Below are positions 1 to 10,726 of a stretch of 64,000 bases of DNA, one piece after another. Below the pieces are notes generated by a model. The model did not search any database. It saw nothing but the letters and a program-made list of their open reading frames with translations, and was not told the DNA's origin. The stretch's first letter is position 1. The number at the start of each line of letters is the position of its first letter. The stretch comes from Weissella halotolerans DSM 20190. GTDB lineage: Bacteria; Bacillota; Bacilli; Lactobacillales; Lactobacillaceae. Location: contig NZ_ATUU01000002.1 in assembly GCF_000420365.1 (NCBI RefSeq), positions 124,001 to 188,000 on the forward strand, in the 5' to 3' direction. A program made the position numbers and the translations under genes.

Positions 1-1257
1 ATCTTCACCGGCCATCCATTCTTTTTCAGAGTCCGTTAATGTGTCCTTACCAGGCAAGTCAAAGAAGACTGGCTTTACTAAGGGGACAATCTGTGAGGTA
101 TAGGAAACGCCATCCATGTAAACGTTGATAACTGTCCGCAACCACTGTACCTTCTCACGGGTCAACTCATCAGCAGTAACAAGGTCAGACTTTACTAACT
201 GTTGGAGCATCTTGTCAAAGACCATATTTTGATCAGCATTCTTAATCCATTGGTTATTGACCCAGGCAAGTTTCTTATTATCAAACTTGGCTGGTGACTT
301 TGACAGCCGCTTTTCATCAAAACGCTTGACCAATTGCTTCTTGTTAAAGATTTCATCCTCACCAACTGGTGACCAGCCGAGGAGGGCAATAAAGTTTAAC
401 ATTGCTTCAGGTAAGTACCCCAGCTCACGGTATTGCTCAATAAATTGCAAAATGGTTTCATCACGTTTAGATAGCTTCTTACCTGTGTCAGCATTAATAA
501 TTAATGACATATGGCCGAACTCAGGTGCTTCCCAACCAAAGGCTTCATAAATCATCAATTGCTTAGGTGTATTCGATACATGGTCATCCCCACGTAGCAC
601 CTGGGTAATTTCCATCATGTGGTCATCTACCACCACCGCAAAGTTATAGGTTGGCATGCCGTCAGCCTTTTGAATGACCCAATCACCACCTAGGGTATTA
701 GCGTTAATTGAGATGTGGCCCTTGACGATATCATCCCAAGCATAGGTCTTATCAGGAACCCGAAAACGCACCACATAAGGTAATTCTTTGGCTTCAGCAT
801 CAGCTTGGAAAGCAGCAATTTCTTCGTCTGACATGCCTTCATATTCGTAGACATAGTGTGGGGCCTCATCGGCAGCGATTTGCGCCTCACGTTCAGCCTG
901 CAATTGTTCTGAAGTCTTATAAGATTTGTAGGCTAAGCCCTTAGCCAACAATTCCTGTACAAGTGGTTGGTAAATAGACAAACGCTCTGATTGACGGTAA
1001 GGTCCGTACTTACCTGGATTAGCAGGTGACTCATCCCAGTCTAAACCTAACCAAGCCAAGTTATCCAATTGGGAACGTTCACCATCAGCAACGTTACGCG
1101 CCTGGTCCGTATCTTCAATCCGGATAATAAACTCACCATTATAATGGCGGGCATATAACCAATTAAAGAGTGCCGTCCGGGCATTCCCAATATGCAAGTG
1201 TCCGGTTGGTGATGGTGCATACCGGACACGAATCTTCTTTTCAGCTTGCTCAGTCAT
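1..1257 (-). CDS. gltX: Glutamate--tRNA ligase (3' part cut by window edge)
   Basis: Class I aminoacyl-tRNA synthetase that charges tRNA-Glu (in many Gram-positives also tRNA-Gln) in the cytoplasm. The HIGH signature appears as GHLHIGN at residues 19-25, just after the APSPTG motif, and the KMSKS loop as KKLSKRDE near residue 262. The ATG at 1255-1257 gives a standard N-terminus. The reading frame is open for 419 codons to the left edge, so roughly the last 70-80 residues of the anticodon-binding domain lie outside. It heads the block gltX, yacL, radA, dut in reverse order, a conserved neighbourhood in Lactobacillales. No T-box leader is visible upstream. Confidence 0.95.
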   Translation of the reverse strand, partial: MTEQAEKKIRVRYAPSPTGHLHIGNARTALFNWLYARHYNGEFIIRIEDTDQARNVADGERSQLDNLAWLGLDWDESPANPGKYGPYRQSERLSIYQPLVQELLAKGLAYKSYKTSEQLQAEREAQIAADEAPHYVYEYEGMSDEEIAAFQADAEAKELPYVVRFRVPDKTYAWDDIVKGHISINANTLGGDWVIQKADGMPTYNFAVVVDDHMMEITQVLRGDDHVSNTPKQLMIYEAFGWEAPEFGHMSLIINADTGKKLSKRDETILQFIEQYRELGYLPEAMLNFIALLGWSPVGEDEIFNKKQLVKRFDEKRLSKSPAKFDNKKLAWVNNQWIKNADQNMVFDKMLQQLVKSDLVTADELTREKVQWLRTVINVYMDGVSYTSQIVPLVKPVFFDLPGKDTLTDSEKEWMAGED

Positions 1258-1325
1258 TTGATACTCCCTCTTTTTTCTAAATCTGTCTCTTCTAATATAC
1301 CGCGCCCATGGTTGGGTTTCAATCA

Positions 1326-2438
1326 CTAATCAGCAATCACCCTGGCAAAAATCATACGCCCTGCATCTGTTTGAATTGTAGATGTCACTTCTACCTTTAC
1401 TTTCTCCTGCAAATGGTTACGGCCCTCTTCGGCCACCACCATGGTTCCATCATCCAAATACCCGACCGCCTGTTGCCGTTCAGTTCCCTTCTTAACTAAC
1501 TTCACTTCGAACTGTTGACCAACCATTACCCGCGGACGAAGCGCCCCGGCCAGTGCATTGATGTTTAATACCTCAATATTTTGAAACTGGGTCACCTTAT
1601 TCAAGTTATAGTCATTTGTAATAAGAATTCCATTTACATCCCGGGCTAGTTGAATTAATTTTTCATCAACCTCCTTGATGCCATCGTAGTCACCCTCCCA
1701 CATTTCTAGGGGGACTGAATCCGTTTCACGAAGTTCATTTAGCATATCTAGACCGCGACGACCCCGGACACGTTTTAAATCATCCCCTTGATCCGCAATG
1801 TATTGCAATTCATAGAGGACAAAATTAGGGACTAAGAGCGTTCCTTCTATAAAACCAGTCTTAACAATATCGACAATCCGACCGTCAATCAAAATATTCG
1901 TATCCAGAATCTTATAATGATGATAATTCGTTTCTTCATCCGTCAGTACATCACTTTGATTATCGGCACTTTTTTTCCTAATCCGTGTCCGACGCCCCCT
2001 TGTATTTAGGTTAGCTAAAATTGACCGCCATTCATCTAAGCGTGTCGTCCCCAAACGAAAACCTAAGTAACCCATGACCAGCATGGTTAAAACAGGAACG
2101 ACTGCATTTAACAAAAAATTATCAGCCCGTTGCAGCGGCGTTGTAATAACCACTGCCAGCACCAAGCCAATTAAGGTCGTTAAAGAGCCAATCAGCAGGG
2201 CCAATGGAGACTGCTTAAAAAGATAATTTTCTAGCCGTTTGATCTGTTGATCAACCAGCTGCCAGGTTGGTATGCTCAAAATAAAGAAGATGAGTGCACC
2301 AATAATAAAATTTACCAGCCCGTTATCTAACCACTTAAAGTTGCCATCACCTACTAGGCGCCACACATAGGGTAACAAGGTCAAGGCCAAGGCACCACCG
2401 AAAAGCGCATAAGCTAATTGAATAATTTTTTTACGCAT
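1326..2438 (-). CDS. yacL: PIN/TRAM domain membrane protein (YacL family)
   Basis: Integral membrane protein of the YacL family, 370 residues. Four hydrophobic helices lie in about the first 125 residues. A cytoplasmic PIN-type nuclease domain follows (acidic pattern in [14 protein letters not shown] near 177-190, then the LITNDYNL segment), and a C-terminal TRAM domain probably binds RNA. The precise RNA substrate of the family is not settled; nuclease activity is inferred from the conserved acidic residues. A good Shine-Dalgarno (AAGGAGG) precedes the ATG. The gene sits 14 bp downstream of radA and probably shares its transcript. Confidence 0.9.
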   Translation of the reverse strand: MRKKIIQLAYALFGGALALTLLPYVWRLVGDGNFKWLDNGLVNFIIGALIFFILSIPTWQLVDQQIKRLENYLFKQSPLALLIGSLTTLIGLVLAVVITTPLQRADNFLLNAVVPVLTMLVMGYLGFRLGTTRLDEWRSILANLNTRGRRTRIRKKSADNQSDVLTDEETNYHHYKILDTNILIDGRIVDIVKTGFIEGTLLVPNFVLYELQYIADQGDDLKRVRGRRGLDMLNELRETDSVPLEMWEGDYDGIKEVDEKLIQLARDVNGILITNDYNLNKVTQFQNIEVLNINALAGALRPRVMVGQQFEVKLVKKGTERQQAVGYLDDGTMVVAEEGRNHLQEKVKVEVTSTIQTDAGRMIFARVIAD

Positions 2439-2452
2439 GTTAACCCTCCTTC

Positions 2453-3826
2453 CTATGCTAGAGCCTGCTCTAATGCTTCACTCAATGTTTTAACGCCAAC
2501 CAAGTCTATCGACAAACCCTTAAAACTGGCATCAAGGGCTTGCTTAGGTAAAAACACCCGCTTAAAGCCTAATTTTTGTGCTTCTAAAACGCGATCTTTA
2601 ATGCGTGGTACCCGTCGCAACTCGCCGGTCAACCCAATTTCACCAATGAAGGCATCGGTAGGTCGCGTACCTTGATCACGATAACTAGAGGCAATCGCCA
2701 CCGCCAAGGCTAAATCAAGGGCAGGTTCATCAAGCTTAACCCCACCTGCTGCACGGACATAAGCATCCTGATTTTGTAAGAGTAAGTTAGCTCGTTTTTC
2801 TAGTACGGCCATCAAGACAGAGACCCGATTACGATCAATACCGGCAGCCGTGCGTTGCGCATTACCAAAAACAGTTGGCGTCACCAAGGCTTGAATTTCT
2901 ACCAAGACAGGCCGCGTCCCTTCTAAGGCCACCACAACAGCCGACCCACTCGCATCCGCTAACCGCTCTTCCAAAAACATTTCGGATGGATTGGTGACTT
3001 CAGCTAAGCCTTCATGCACCATTTCAAAAACACCTAGTTCATTGGTTGACCCAAACCGGTTTTTCTCCGCCCGCAAAAGCCGAAAACTACGCTGATTATC
3101 GCCTTCAAAGTAAAGAACAGTATCTACCATATGCTCTAGAATTTTAGGCCCAGCGATAGTGCCTTCCTTGGTAACATGCCCCACAATGAAAATCGTAATG
3201 TTATTAGTTTTAGCAATTTGTAACAGATCGGCCGTGGTTTCTCTAATTTGCGCTACTGACCCAACGGCAGATTGTACATCTGGCTGCTGCATCGTTTGAA
3301 TTGAATCAATCACAACTAAATCCGGTTGCGCTTCGTCAATTGCCTTGCGGATTTGACCCATATCCGTTTCTGGGTAAAGATAAAATTCGGACTCTCCGTC
3401 AACCCCTAAACGTTCTGCACGGAGTTTGATCTGCGCAGCACTCTCCTCCCCGGAGACATACAAAATACGGCGGCCCTGTTTAGACAAGGCACCTGAAACT
3501 TGCAAGAGCAAGGTAGACTTACCAATACCAGGATCGCCACCAATCAAGACTAACGAACCAGGGACGATGCCGCCCCCTAGTACCCGGTCGAATTCTGCTA
3601 ACTGGGTTGCAATCCGAGGGGTTTCAGCCAAGTCAACCTCGTTTAGCCGCTCAACCTTTGCCATTTGGCCTGCTAGATTCACACGTGATTTCCGATCAGC
3701 TTTTTCAGGTCGTTGGACCTCTTCGACTAAAGTTCCCCAAGCCCCACAATTGGGACAGCGGCCCATATATCGCTGTGAAATTGCACCACAATTTGAACAT
3801 ACAAATTGGGTCTTTGTTTTCGCCAT
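2453..3826 (-). CDS. radA: DNA repair protein RadA
   Basis: RadA/Sms, 457 residues, a RecA-related ATPase that drives branch migration during recombinational repair and natural transformation. An N-terminal C4 zinc finger uses Cys10, Cys13, Cys24 and Cys27. The Walker A is [10 protein letters not shown] near residue 95, the RadA-specific KNRFG motif is in the AEKNRFGS segment, and a Lon-like C-terminal domain follows ([14 protein letters not shown], then [12 protein letters not shown]). Length and domain order are those of the family. It lies between dut and yacL. Its role in transformation is relevant to the competence-like regulators at 34-35.4 kb, though no direct link is visible. Confidence 0.95.
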   Translation of the reverse strand: MAKTKTQFVCSNCGAISQRYMGRCPNCGAWGTLVEEVQRPEKADRKSRVNLAGQMAKVERLNEVDLAETPRIATQLAEFDRVLGGGIVPGSLVLIGGDPGIGKSTLLLQVSGALSKQGRRILYVSGEESAAQIKLRAERLGVDGESEFYLYPETDMGQIRKAIDEAQPDLVVIDSIQTMQQPDVQSAVGSVAQIRETTADLLQIAKTNNITIFIVGHVTKEGTIAGPKILEHMVDTVLYFEGDNQRSFRLLRAEKNRFGSTNELGVFEMVHEGLAEVTNPSEMFLEERLADASGSAVVVALEGTRPVLVEIQALVTPTVFGNAQRTAAGIDRNRVSVLMAVLEKRANLLLQNQDAYVRAAGGVKLDEPALDLALAVAIASSYRDQGTRPTDAFIGEIGLTGELRRVPRIKDRVLEAQKLGFKRVFLPKQALDASFKGLSIDLVGVKTLSEALEQALA

Positions 3827-3838
3827 TATGCTACCTCA

Positions 3839-4381
3839 TCATTTCATTCCCGAACTACCAAAACCACCAGTTCGCTCAGCCTTTTCTGTCTTCTCGTCAT
3901 CGTCAGTTAAGAGATAGGGCATAAAAATTCCTTGACCAATCCGCTCGCCCTTTTTAATCAGGCGGTCATGTAGCCCAAAATTAATCATTTGAATAAAAAT
4001 TTCGCCCTCATTCGCCGCGTTATCAACATAGTCAGCATCAATAATGCCCACCCCATTAGGCAAATAAAGCCCACGTTTTAAGGGATTTGATGAACGATTG
4101 GCAATTAAAAGAAACTCCTGCGGCTCCATATAAACTTTAATGCCGGTCGGTACCAAAAGTGGTTTTAAAACTAAATCAGCCGCTTGATAATCACTGGCCA
4201 CCACTGTTTCAGCCTGTCTTAACCGTTTTAAAATTTTTAGAAAGGGTAACCGCCAAATTGATGGCAATAGGAAATCTTCTGCCGCCTGAAAATCATATCC
4301 GGCTGCAGCCTTGGTGGCACGTTTTGGCAACTCAAGCGTCCTTGCATCATATTTACTTACGCGTGCAAATTTTCTGGTCAT
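3839..4381 (-). CDS. dut: dUTP diphosphatase
   Basis: Trimeric-type dUTPase, 180 residues, hydrolysing dUTP to dUMP and diphosphate and so limiting uracil in DNA. Recognisable motifs are the substrate-binding NRSSNPLKRGL, the GVGIIDADYVDNA segment with the catalytic-site aspartate and the GERIGQGIF strand. The glycine-rich C-terminal arm (RTGGFGSSG) closes over the active site in this family. An insert of about 25 residues (IWRLPFLKILKRLRQ and following) makes it longer than the usual 145-150 residues; such inserts are seen in some LAB homologues. It is 12 bp upstream of radA, as is common in the order dut-radA. Confidence 0.93.
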   Translation of the reverse strand: MTRKFARVSKYDARTLELPKRATKAAAGYDFQAAEDFLLPSIWRLPFLKILKRLRQAETVVASDYQAADLVLKPLLVPTGIKVYMEPQEFLLIANRSSNPLKRGLYLPNGVGIIDADYVDNAANEGEIFIQMINFGLHDRLIKKGERIGQGIFMPYLLTDDDEKTEKAERTGGFGSSGMK

Positions 4382-4462
4382 GTTGTTATACTCCTCAATT
4401 TGGGTCTCCCTCCGATTATAACGAACTTCTATCCAATTAAAAAGAGTCCTTAATCAGAAAAG

Positions 4463-4500
4463 CACCCATAAAGATTCCCTAGCGGACTTTATGGGTGACC
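4463..4500 (-). terminator. Probable intrinsic terminator after the GNAT gene
   Basis: A perfect 11-bp inverted repeat (CACCCATAAAG at 4463-4473 and CTTTATGGGTG at 4487-4497) with a 13-base loop. It lies just past the stop of the acetyltransferase gene. In the minus-strand transcript a short CUUUUCU tract follows the stem, so termination may be only partial. Confidence 0.6.
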
Positions 4501-4531
4501 ATTAACTTAGCTTATATCTATCTATCCTTAA

Positions 4532-4813
4532 CTAGACATCACGCCGCTCGAGGGCCTGATAGTCAGGATGCCGAAGGAAGGCCTCACGCGCATATGAACA
4601 TACTGGCTTGAGTTGCACACCAGCCTGCTGAGCTCGTTCTACCACTTCAGCTAACATTTGTCCCGCAACACCCTGTCCGCGCAAGGCTGGATTAACGTAG
4701 GTATGGTTAATGGACCAAACCCGACCGTTATCAATTGCCGGAAACAAAATTTCGGCTAATACCTGTCCATCTTGCTCGTAAAACAAGCGCCCTGGCTCAA
4801 ACGTAAATTGCAT
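4532..4813 (-). CDS. Small GNAT-like N-acetyltransferase (YjdJ type)
   Basis: A 93-residue protein of the short acetyltransferase family typified by YjdJ. The acetyl-CoA-binding pattern VNPALRGQGVAGQMLAEVV is clear, and a C-terminal PVCSYAREAFLRHPDYQAL segment is typical of this subgroup. Substrate unknown. I chose the ATG at 4811-4813 because AAGGGGGGG lies directly upstream. A longer frame to 4870 would overlap the preceding gene and lacks a ribosome binding site. It follows the NlpC-like gene by 13 bp, so the two are probably co-transcribed. Confidence 0.8.
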   Translation of the reverse strand: MQFTFEPGRLFYEQDGQVLAEILFPAIDNGRVWSINHTYVNPALRGQGVAGQMLAEVVERAQQAGVQLKPVCSYAREAFLRHPDYQALERRDV

Positions 4814-4826
4814 CTTGACCCCCCCT

Positions 4827-5369
4827 TTAACGTAGCGAACCCACATAATTAGGCATCCAAGCGGACCCAATTTCCTTGACCTGCACCTGACCAGCTAAAA
4901 CATCAACTGTTAAATAACGGCCACCGCCCAAATAGATACCAGCATTCGTGATTAAACGATTGTTCACCCAAAATACAATATCCCCTGGCATGACTTGATC
5001 AACCGGTACTAATTGTACAGCGTGCATCTGTTGTTTTAAGTTTGCCGGAAAGGCGACCCCATAAATTTTATTATAGATATACTGAATTAGGCCTGCTAGA
5101 TCAAAGCCATTGGTTGGTTGCCGCCCTTGAAGCTGATAGGGTTTACCCTCAACTTCTGCAACCACGTCCCAAAGGGCAGCATGCATACTATTCATGATCA
5201 TTTTCATGAGTACCCGTTGGATAAAACCAGCATTGGCCCCCTGCTTAATAGTTGCCGATACAATCTGAAAAGGGGTCTCCCCGCTCGCCGGAGTAAAAAC
5301 AATTTCACTATCTACCTCACCATAGTCATCTGTATGGGTGACTCGGCCGTCCTCTAAATGATAAGGCAT
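4827..5369 (-). CDS. NlpC/P60-like protein lacking the catalytic Cys and His
   Basis: A 180-residue protein whose C-terminal half follows the NlpC/P60 peptidase fold, with QPTNGFDLAGLIQYIYNKI at 84-102, VMPGDIVFWV at 127-135 and NAGIYLGGGRYL at 142-153. In active members these read FDCSG, PGDLVFF and HVGIYLG. Here the catalytic Cys is Leu91, the His is Asn142 and no third-site His is evident, so peptidase activity is not expected. There is no signal peptide, so it is probably cytoplasmic. The N-terminal 80 residues are unassigned. GGAGGAG precedes the ATG. It is downstream of the secreted LysM-CHAP gene but separated by a terminator. Confidence 0.75.
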   Translation of the reverse strand: MPYHLEDGRVTHTDDYGEVDSEIVFTPASGETPFQIVSATIKQGANAGFIQRVLMKMIMNSMHAALWDVVAEVEGKPYQLQGRQPTNGFDLAGLIQYIYNKIYGVAFPANLKQQMHAVQLVPVDQVMPGDIVFWVNNRLITNAGIYLGGGRYLTVDVLAGQVQVKEIGSAWMPNYVGSLR

Positions 5370-5383
5370 AACGCTCCTCCTTT

Positions 5384-5419
5384 AAAAAAAGAGGGACCCG
5401 AAATATTCGAGTCCCTCTT
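5384..5419 (-). terminator. Intrinsic terminator of the LysM-CHAP gene
   Basis: GAGGGACTCGAA and its complement form a stem on the minus strand, followed by a run of seven T. It begins 15 bases past the stop codon of the LysM-CHAP gene. Confidence 0.85.
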
Positions 5420-5433
5420 GGTAGGTTTCAATC

Positions 5434-6072
5434 TTAATGAATGAAAGTCAAACCAGCTGCAGATACTGTCCGCTCATGGAACATTAGACCAGCATAGTTA
5501 CCTTCTGAAATGTTGATTGTACCGTTAGCATTTACAGATTCAACAACGCCCACATGACCAAAGGCACCGGCACCACCGACACCAGGTCCAAAGACAACAA
5601 CTGAACCTGCGGCAGGTGTTCCGTTAACAACACGACCAGCAGCAGCGGCTGAAGCACCCCAACCAGCAGCATTACCCCAGTTGTTACCTACCCAACCCAA
5701 GGCATTCTTTACATACCAAGTGCACTGTCCGGCTGGGTATGTGTTAGGTGTGTTAGCTTGTGAACTAGCAGTTGCAACTGGTTGTGCAGCAGGTGCAGTA
5801 GCTTCAGTAGTTTGTGCTTCGGCTTGCGTATCAGCTGATGCTGCTTGCCCGTCTAATTCAAGTTGGTCACCAACAAAAATCAAATCCGCATTATCTAACT
5901 TGTTGGCCGCCACAATAGCGTCAACTGTAGTGTTATTTGCAGAAGCAATTGATGACAATGTATCCCCAGCTTTAACCGTTACAGAATCAGCTGACGCAGC
6001 AACCGTTGTGCCCCCAAAGACGGCAACCGCACCAGCAGCTGCTAATAGTGTACTTTTAGTCGTGTTTTTCAT
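5434..6072 (-). CDS. Secreted LysM-CHAP peptidoglycan hydrolase
   Basis: A 212-residue exported cell-wall protein. An N-terminal signal peptide (MKNTTKSTLLAAAGAVAVFG, cleavage likely after AASA) is followed by one LysM domain (VKAGDTLSSIASANNTTVDA to FVGDQL) that binds glycan strands. An Ala/Thr/Gln linker leads to a C-terminal CHAP amidase/endopeptidase domain with catalytic Cys in PAGQCTWYV and His in AFGHVGVVE. I chose the ATG at 6070-6072 because GGGGGAGAAAG sits at Shine-Dalgarno distance; an upstream in-frame ATG would place that site inside the gene. It is flanked by terminators, so probably monocistronic. Likely role in cell separation or wall turnover. Confidence 0.9.
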   Translation of the reverse strand: MKNTTKSTLLAAAGAVAVFGGTTVAASADSVTVKAGDTLSSIASANNTTVDAIVAANKLDNADLIFVGDQLELDGQAASADTQAEAQTTEATAPAAQPVATASSQANTPNTYPAGQCTWYVKNALGWVGNNWGNAAGWGASAAAAGRVVNGTPAAGSVVVFGPGVGGAGAFGHVGVVESVNANGTINISEGNYAGLMFHERTVSAAGLTFIH

Positions 6073-6230
6073 GCTAACTTTCTCCCCCATTGAACTCATT
6101 TATTGATGATTTAATAGTCTTTAATTTATTACAAGCCTTAGTGTACCGCTTTGAGGTTTCAGATAGGTTTTCTTAATATTTAATTAAGGTTACATTTGTG
6201 TTACGTTGAGCAACCTTCCTATACCAAACA

Positions 6231-6264
6231 AAAAAGCTGCCGCTAAAACTCGCGACAGCCTTTA
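6231..6264 (-). terminator. Intrinsic terminator of the clpE-like gene
   Basis: GGCTGTCGC pairs with GCGGCAGC around a short loop on the minus strand, followed by six T, about 40 bases after the stop codon. Confidence 0.8.
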
Positions 6265-6301
6265 TTTTACCTTAAAAGCAATAGCTTGACAATGACAATC
6301 T

Positions 6302-8458
6302 TTAGTTGCCCTTCGTTAAGTCACGTGCTTCCTTGGCGTCTTTATCATCTGCTTTAATTTGTGCTTCTTCTTTGGCATCCTTTTCTTCAGCCTCATCCTC
6401 AGCATCTTCTTGCTTTGGATCAGAATCAGCCACAACCTTAATTTCACCCTTACGAACTTCAGCCCGGAGATCCTTAACACTAGGATTATCGAGGTAGAAG
6501 TCAGCGATTTGGTTCTCTAACTGATCTTGGATAACTCGACGTAGTGGACGAGCACCCATGTCTGGATCATAACCAAGTTCAACTAACTTACGCTTTGTAG
6601 CGTCAGTTACATCGATGTGCAAGCCCTTTTGTGAAATGGTCAAGTTCATGTCATCTAACATCAAATCAACAATTTTTAGCAAGTCCTTCTTGCTCAAAGA
6701 ATTGAACTCAACGATGGCATCAAACCGGTTCAAGAATTCTGGACGGAAGTATGGGGCCAAACGTTGCATCAATGCTGGCTTCTTACCATCTTCATCAGCC
6801 GGAACACCTTGTCCAGCGTTAGAAGTCATGATAATAACAGTATCCTTGAAGGACACAACATGTCCCTGGGCATCCGTCAAACGACCATCATCAAGAATTT
6901 GCAAGAACATATTCAAGACATCAGGATGTGCCTTTTCAATTTCATCAAGCAAAATCAATGAATATGGATGACGACGAACAGCCTCAGTCAATTGACCAGC
7001 TTCATCGTAGCCAACGTAACCAGCTGGAGCACCAATCAACTTAGATACGGAATGCTTCTCCATGTACTCTGACATATCAAAGCGAATCATACTCTCTTCA
7101 GTACCAAAGAGCTCCTTGGCTAATTGCTTAGCAGTCTCAGTCTTACCAACCCCAGTAGGACCAGCAAAGAGGAAACTACCGATTGGACGACTTTCCTTGG
7201 TAAAGCCAACCCGGTTACGACGGACAGCTTGGGCAACCGTGTTTGTGGCCTCATCTTGACCAATAACGTGCTTGGCCAAATCTTCGCCCAAGTTCTTAAG
7301 TTGTGTTTGCTCAGACTCAGCTAACTCACCAACGGGAATACCAGTCTTCTTCTCAACAACCTTTTCAATATCCCGCTTGGTAACCGTTTGGGCAGCCTCA
7401 TTTTGAGGCTTTTGTTCCTTAACTGCTTGTAGCTGTAAGGTCAACTGGTTAACTTGATCACGCCAGTATCCAGCTTTTTCGAAGTCTTCAGCATCAGCGG
7501 CCGCCTTCTTTTGCTTTTCAGCGTCATCAATCTTCTTTTGAATTTCCTTTGGATCACCGACCTTCAAAGAAAGATTCTTAACTGAACCAGCCTCATCAAT
7601 TAAGTCAATGGCCTTATCAGGTAGGAAGCGCTCTTGGATGTAACGATTTGAAAGGTTAACAGCAGCTTCTAAGGCACCCTCAGAATACTTTACCTTATGG
7701 TAATCAGCATAACGTGGGGCAATACCCTTAATGATTTCCAATGCTTCTTCAGTCGTTGGCTCATCAACCATAACTGGTTGGAGACGACGGGCCATAGCAC
7801 CGTCCTTCTCAATCTGACGGTATTCGTTTAAGGTCGTAGCACCAATCAATTGGAAATCACCACGAGCCAAAGCAGGCTTCAAGATGTTACCAGCATCCAT
7901 TGACCCTTCACCAGTACCACCAGCACCCATGATTTCATGAATTTCATCAATGAATAAGATAACATCCTTACGCTTAGTTACCTCATCCATCAACTTTTGC
8001 ATCCGCTCTTCAAACTCACCACGGACACCAGTTCCCTGTACTAGCGAAACGACATCCAAACGAATTACTTCTTTATTTTGTAGCTTTGCGGGTACCTTGG
8101 CGTTAACAATTGCCTGGGCCAAGCCTTCAACAATCGCTGTCTTACCAACACCAGGTTCTCCAATCAAAACTGGATTATTCTTGTTTCGACGGTTCAACAC
8201 TTCTACTGTTTGGTCAACTTCTTCATCACGACCAATGACAGGATCAAACTTACCCCGGCGGGCCAAGTCGGTCATGTTAATACCGTATTGTGACAACAAA
8301 CTCTTTTCTTGTTGCTGTCCTTGTTGTTGTCCACGCATTTGACGTGGGTCTTGTCCTTGTTGTGCACGACGAGGATCACGCTGCATCCGAGCAGCATCAT
8401 TATTCATCATACGAAAAATATCATCAAAATCTGAAAATCCAAATGAATCTTGTGCCAT
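6302..8458 (-). CDS. clpE: ClpE-like ATP-dependent Clp protease ATPase subunit
   Basis: HSP100 unfoldase, 718 residues, feeding substrates to ClpP (clpP is at 11.05 kb). It has two AAA+ modules: the first has Walker A GEPGVGKT at 100-107, the second GPTGVGKT in the middle of the protein. A short UVR-like coiled segment lies between them ([16 protein letters not shown]). [20 protein letters not shown] is closer to ClpE than to ClpC or ClpB. Oddly, the N-terminal zinc finger of classical ClpE is absent and replaced by a Gln/Arg-rich stretch at about 25-50. The last 40 residues are a charged Asp/Glu/Lys tail. A CIRCE operator lies in its promoter, implying HrcA heat-shock control. Confidence 0.88.
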   Translation of the reverse strand: MAQDSFGFSDFDDIFRMMNNDAARMQRDPRRAQQGQDPRQMRGQQQGQQQEKSLLSQYGINMTDLARRGKFDPVIGRDEEVDQTVEVLNRRNKNNPVLIGEPGVGKTAIVEGLAQAIVNAKVPAKLQNKEVIRLDVVSLVQGTGVRGEFEERMQKLMDEVTKRKDVILFIDEIHEIMGAGGTGEGSMDAGNILKPALARGDFQLIGATTLNEYRQIEKDGAMARRLQPVMVDEPTTEEALEIIKGIAPRYADYHKVKYSEGALEAAVNLSNRYIQERFLPDKAIDLIDEAGSVKNLSLKVGDPKEIQKKIDDAEKQKKAAADAEDFEKAGYWRDQVNQLTLQLQAVKEQKPQNEAAQTVTKRDIEKVVEKKTGIPVGELAESEQTQLKNLGEDLAKHVIGQDEATNTVAQAVRRNRVGFTKESRPIGSFLFAGPTGVGKTETAKQLAKELFGTEESMIRFDMSEYMEKHSVSKLIGAPAGYVGYDEAGQLTEAVRRHPYSLILLDEIEKAHPDVLNMFLQILDDGRLTDAQGHVVSFKDTVIIMTSNAGQGVPADEDGKKPALMQRLAPYFRPEFLNRFDAIVEFNSLSKKDLLKIVDLMLDDMNLTISQKGLHIDVTDATKRKLVELGYDPDMGARPLRRVIQDQLENQIADFYLDNPSVKDLRAEVRKGEIKVVADSDPKQEDAEDEAEEKDAKEEAQIKADDKDAKEARDLTKGN

Positions 8459-8579
8459 GATTAACTATCCTCCTACAGTTTACGTTTTTACTATCTACTA
8501 ATTCTTCATATTACTTTTTGCTTCCAAAGTAGAAGGTATCGTCGTTTGCAAGTACTCATACTCCCAAACTCCACCTTCT

Positions 8580-8609
8580 ATATTAGCACTCTATCTACGA
8601 GAGTGCAAG
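8580..8609 (-). promoter_or_regulatory. Heat-shock promoter with CIRCE (HrcA) operator upstream of clpE
   Basis: TTAGCACTC (8583-8591), nine bases, GAGTGCAAG (8601-8609): the CIRCE inverted repeat with N9 spacing and two changes in the right arm. On the minus strand, -35 TTGCAC (8603-8608) and -10 TAATAT (8580-8585) are 17 bp apart and overlap the CIRCE, so HrcA would block RNA polymerase directly. An 8-bp inverted repeat (TAGAAGGT and ACCTTCTA) also lies in the 5' UTR. Confidence 0.85.
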
Positions 8610-8700
8610 CTTATTTTGAAATAATTTTAATCTTATTGTAACATTACGAAAAACCGCGATTTCTTTAAACTAGGAAGCCATTACCAGCTAGGGGCAGCTC

Positions 8701-9678
<978 letters not shown>

Positions 9679-9770
9679 CTACATTAACGATTTACAGTCA
9701 CATTATACCATAATTAAGGGCTTACAACCGCACCCACCAGTTCAATCTACCTTTACTGGCAAAACCCACA

Positions 9771-9803
9771 AAAAAAAGACAGGTACTAGAATAGTACCTG
9801 CCT
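9771..9803 (-). terminator. Intrinsic terminator after tRNA-Gln
   Basis: GGCAGGTACTA pairs with TAGTACCTGTC on the minus strand and is followed by seven T. It lies about 15 bases after the 3' end of the tRNA. Confidence 0.88.
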
Positions 9804-9817
9804 TTGCTTATAACCAT

Positions 9818-9888
9818 TGGGCATGCTGGATTCGAACCAGCGCATGACGGCACCAGAAACCGTTGCCTTACCGCTTGGCTAATGCCCA
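9818..9888 (-). tRNA. tRNA-Gln, anticodon CUG
   Basis: A 71-nt cloverleaf on the minus strand. The 7-bp acceptor stem (TGGGCAT with ATGCCCA) is perfect. The D-arm includes AGCCAAGCGGTAAGGC, and the T-arm carries the canonical GGTTCGAATCC. The anticodon stem ACGGT/GCCGT holds the loop TTCTGGT, giving anticodon CUG, which reads the CAG codon. The CCA end is not encoded. A terminator follows at once, so it is a single-tRNA unit. Confidence 0.93.
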
Positions 9889-9951
9889 AAAATCAACTTT
9901 CTTATCATACAACAACCGATAGAGAGTTGACAAGGGGTTTTTCCATTTTTT

Positions 9952-10422
9952 CTAAATCAAACCTCGGGCCTTGGCACGTGACTTTGATACCACTTTTTCA
10001 TCAAAGCGTTGAATAAATTGCAAGATGTCACGTGCACGTTCCTCACCAAAGGCTTCAACCCAGCCATCAAAACGATCCGTTACTCTTTGTGTGACAATCT
10101 CTTCAATGGCCAACCCACCTTCAGTTAAATGTAACAACATCCGGCGACGGTCCTTGGCGTCCGCCTCCTGATAAACATATTCCTTTTTCAATAACATCTT
10201 AATCTGTCTTGATACCGCAGCCCGGGTAACGTGGCGCGAGGCTACTATATCAGTCAAGGTAATCCCATCACATTCAGCAATGCTATGCATAATGAGGTAC
10301 TGCTCAAAGGATAAGCCGTACTCGTCAGCTGGTTCTGAAATCACCTCATCCAAATATTTGAGCGTGGCTAAGTAAGCATTAATATATTCATTAAGTAAGG
10401 TAACACTTTCCTTATTCTTCAT
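9952..10422 (-). CDS. MarR family transcriptional regulator
   Basis: A 156-residue winged-helix regulator. The HTH is GITLTDIVASRHVTRAAVSRQIKMLLKKEYVYQ followed by the wing KDRRRMLLHLTEGG, the hallmark of MarR proteins, with helices at both ends for dimerisation. Ligand and targets cannot be told from sequence. It stands alone between tRNA-Gln and rpmF, with no divergently transcribed efflux or stress gene next to it. Confidence 0.88.
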   Translation of the reverse strand: MKNKESVTLLNEYINAYLATLKYLDEVISEPADEYGLSFEQYLIMHSIAECDGITLTDIVASRHVTRAAVSRQIKMLLKKEYVYQEADAKDRRRMLLHLTEGGLAIEEIVTQRVTDRFDGWVEAFGEERARDILQFIQRFDEKVVSKSRAKARGLI

Positions 10423-10666
10423 TGTTCTCTATCTCCACCTTAGTAATTCCTAACGTCATTAACCATGGTCCCCATTGTGTTAATTAGGCATGCCCCCACA
10501 CGCCCTGTGCTTAAACATTACGACCATTAACAAATAATAGTTAAGCACTCTTAAATTATGGCCTTGCCCCCAGTGTTTGTAAATATAAAATCCACCTATT
10601 TCCCTATTAACTTACCTATTTTATAGTAAGAAGACCTTGATTTATTTCTTTTTGTTAGTGTTTACC
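10423..10666. other. Non-coding stretch upstream of MarR and rpmF
   Basis: This holds the 5' region of the MarR gene and AT-rich sequence. I see no open frame with a ribosome binding site and no clear RNA structure before the rpmF promoter starts at 10667. Confidence 0.5.
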
Positions 10667-10695
10667 TTGACAAACGGCCAAAATTCAGGTAATTT
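10667..10695 (+). promoter_or_regulatory. Promoter of rpmF
   Basis: A perfect -35 TTGACA (10667-10672) and -10 TAATTT (10690-10695) separated by exactly 17 bp. They direct transcription into the 75-nt leader of rpmF. Confidence 0.7.
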
Positions 10696-10726
10696 AGAAC
10701 AGTTGAAAATAATCGATTATTAATAA

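Noticed and set aside
3426-3917. A 163-codon plus-strand frame over radA and dut
   Set aside because: Antisense shadow of two well-conserved genes.
4814-4870. A longer N-terminus for the small acetyltransferase
   Set aside because: It would overlap the upstream gene and put the AAGGGGGGG ribosome binding site inside the coding region.
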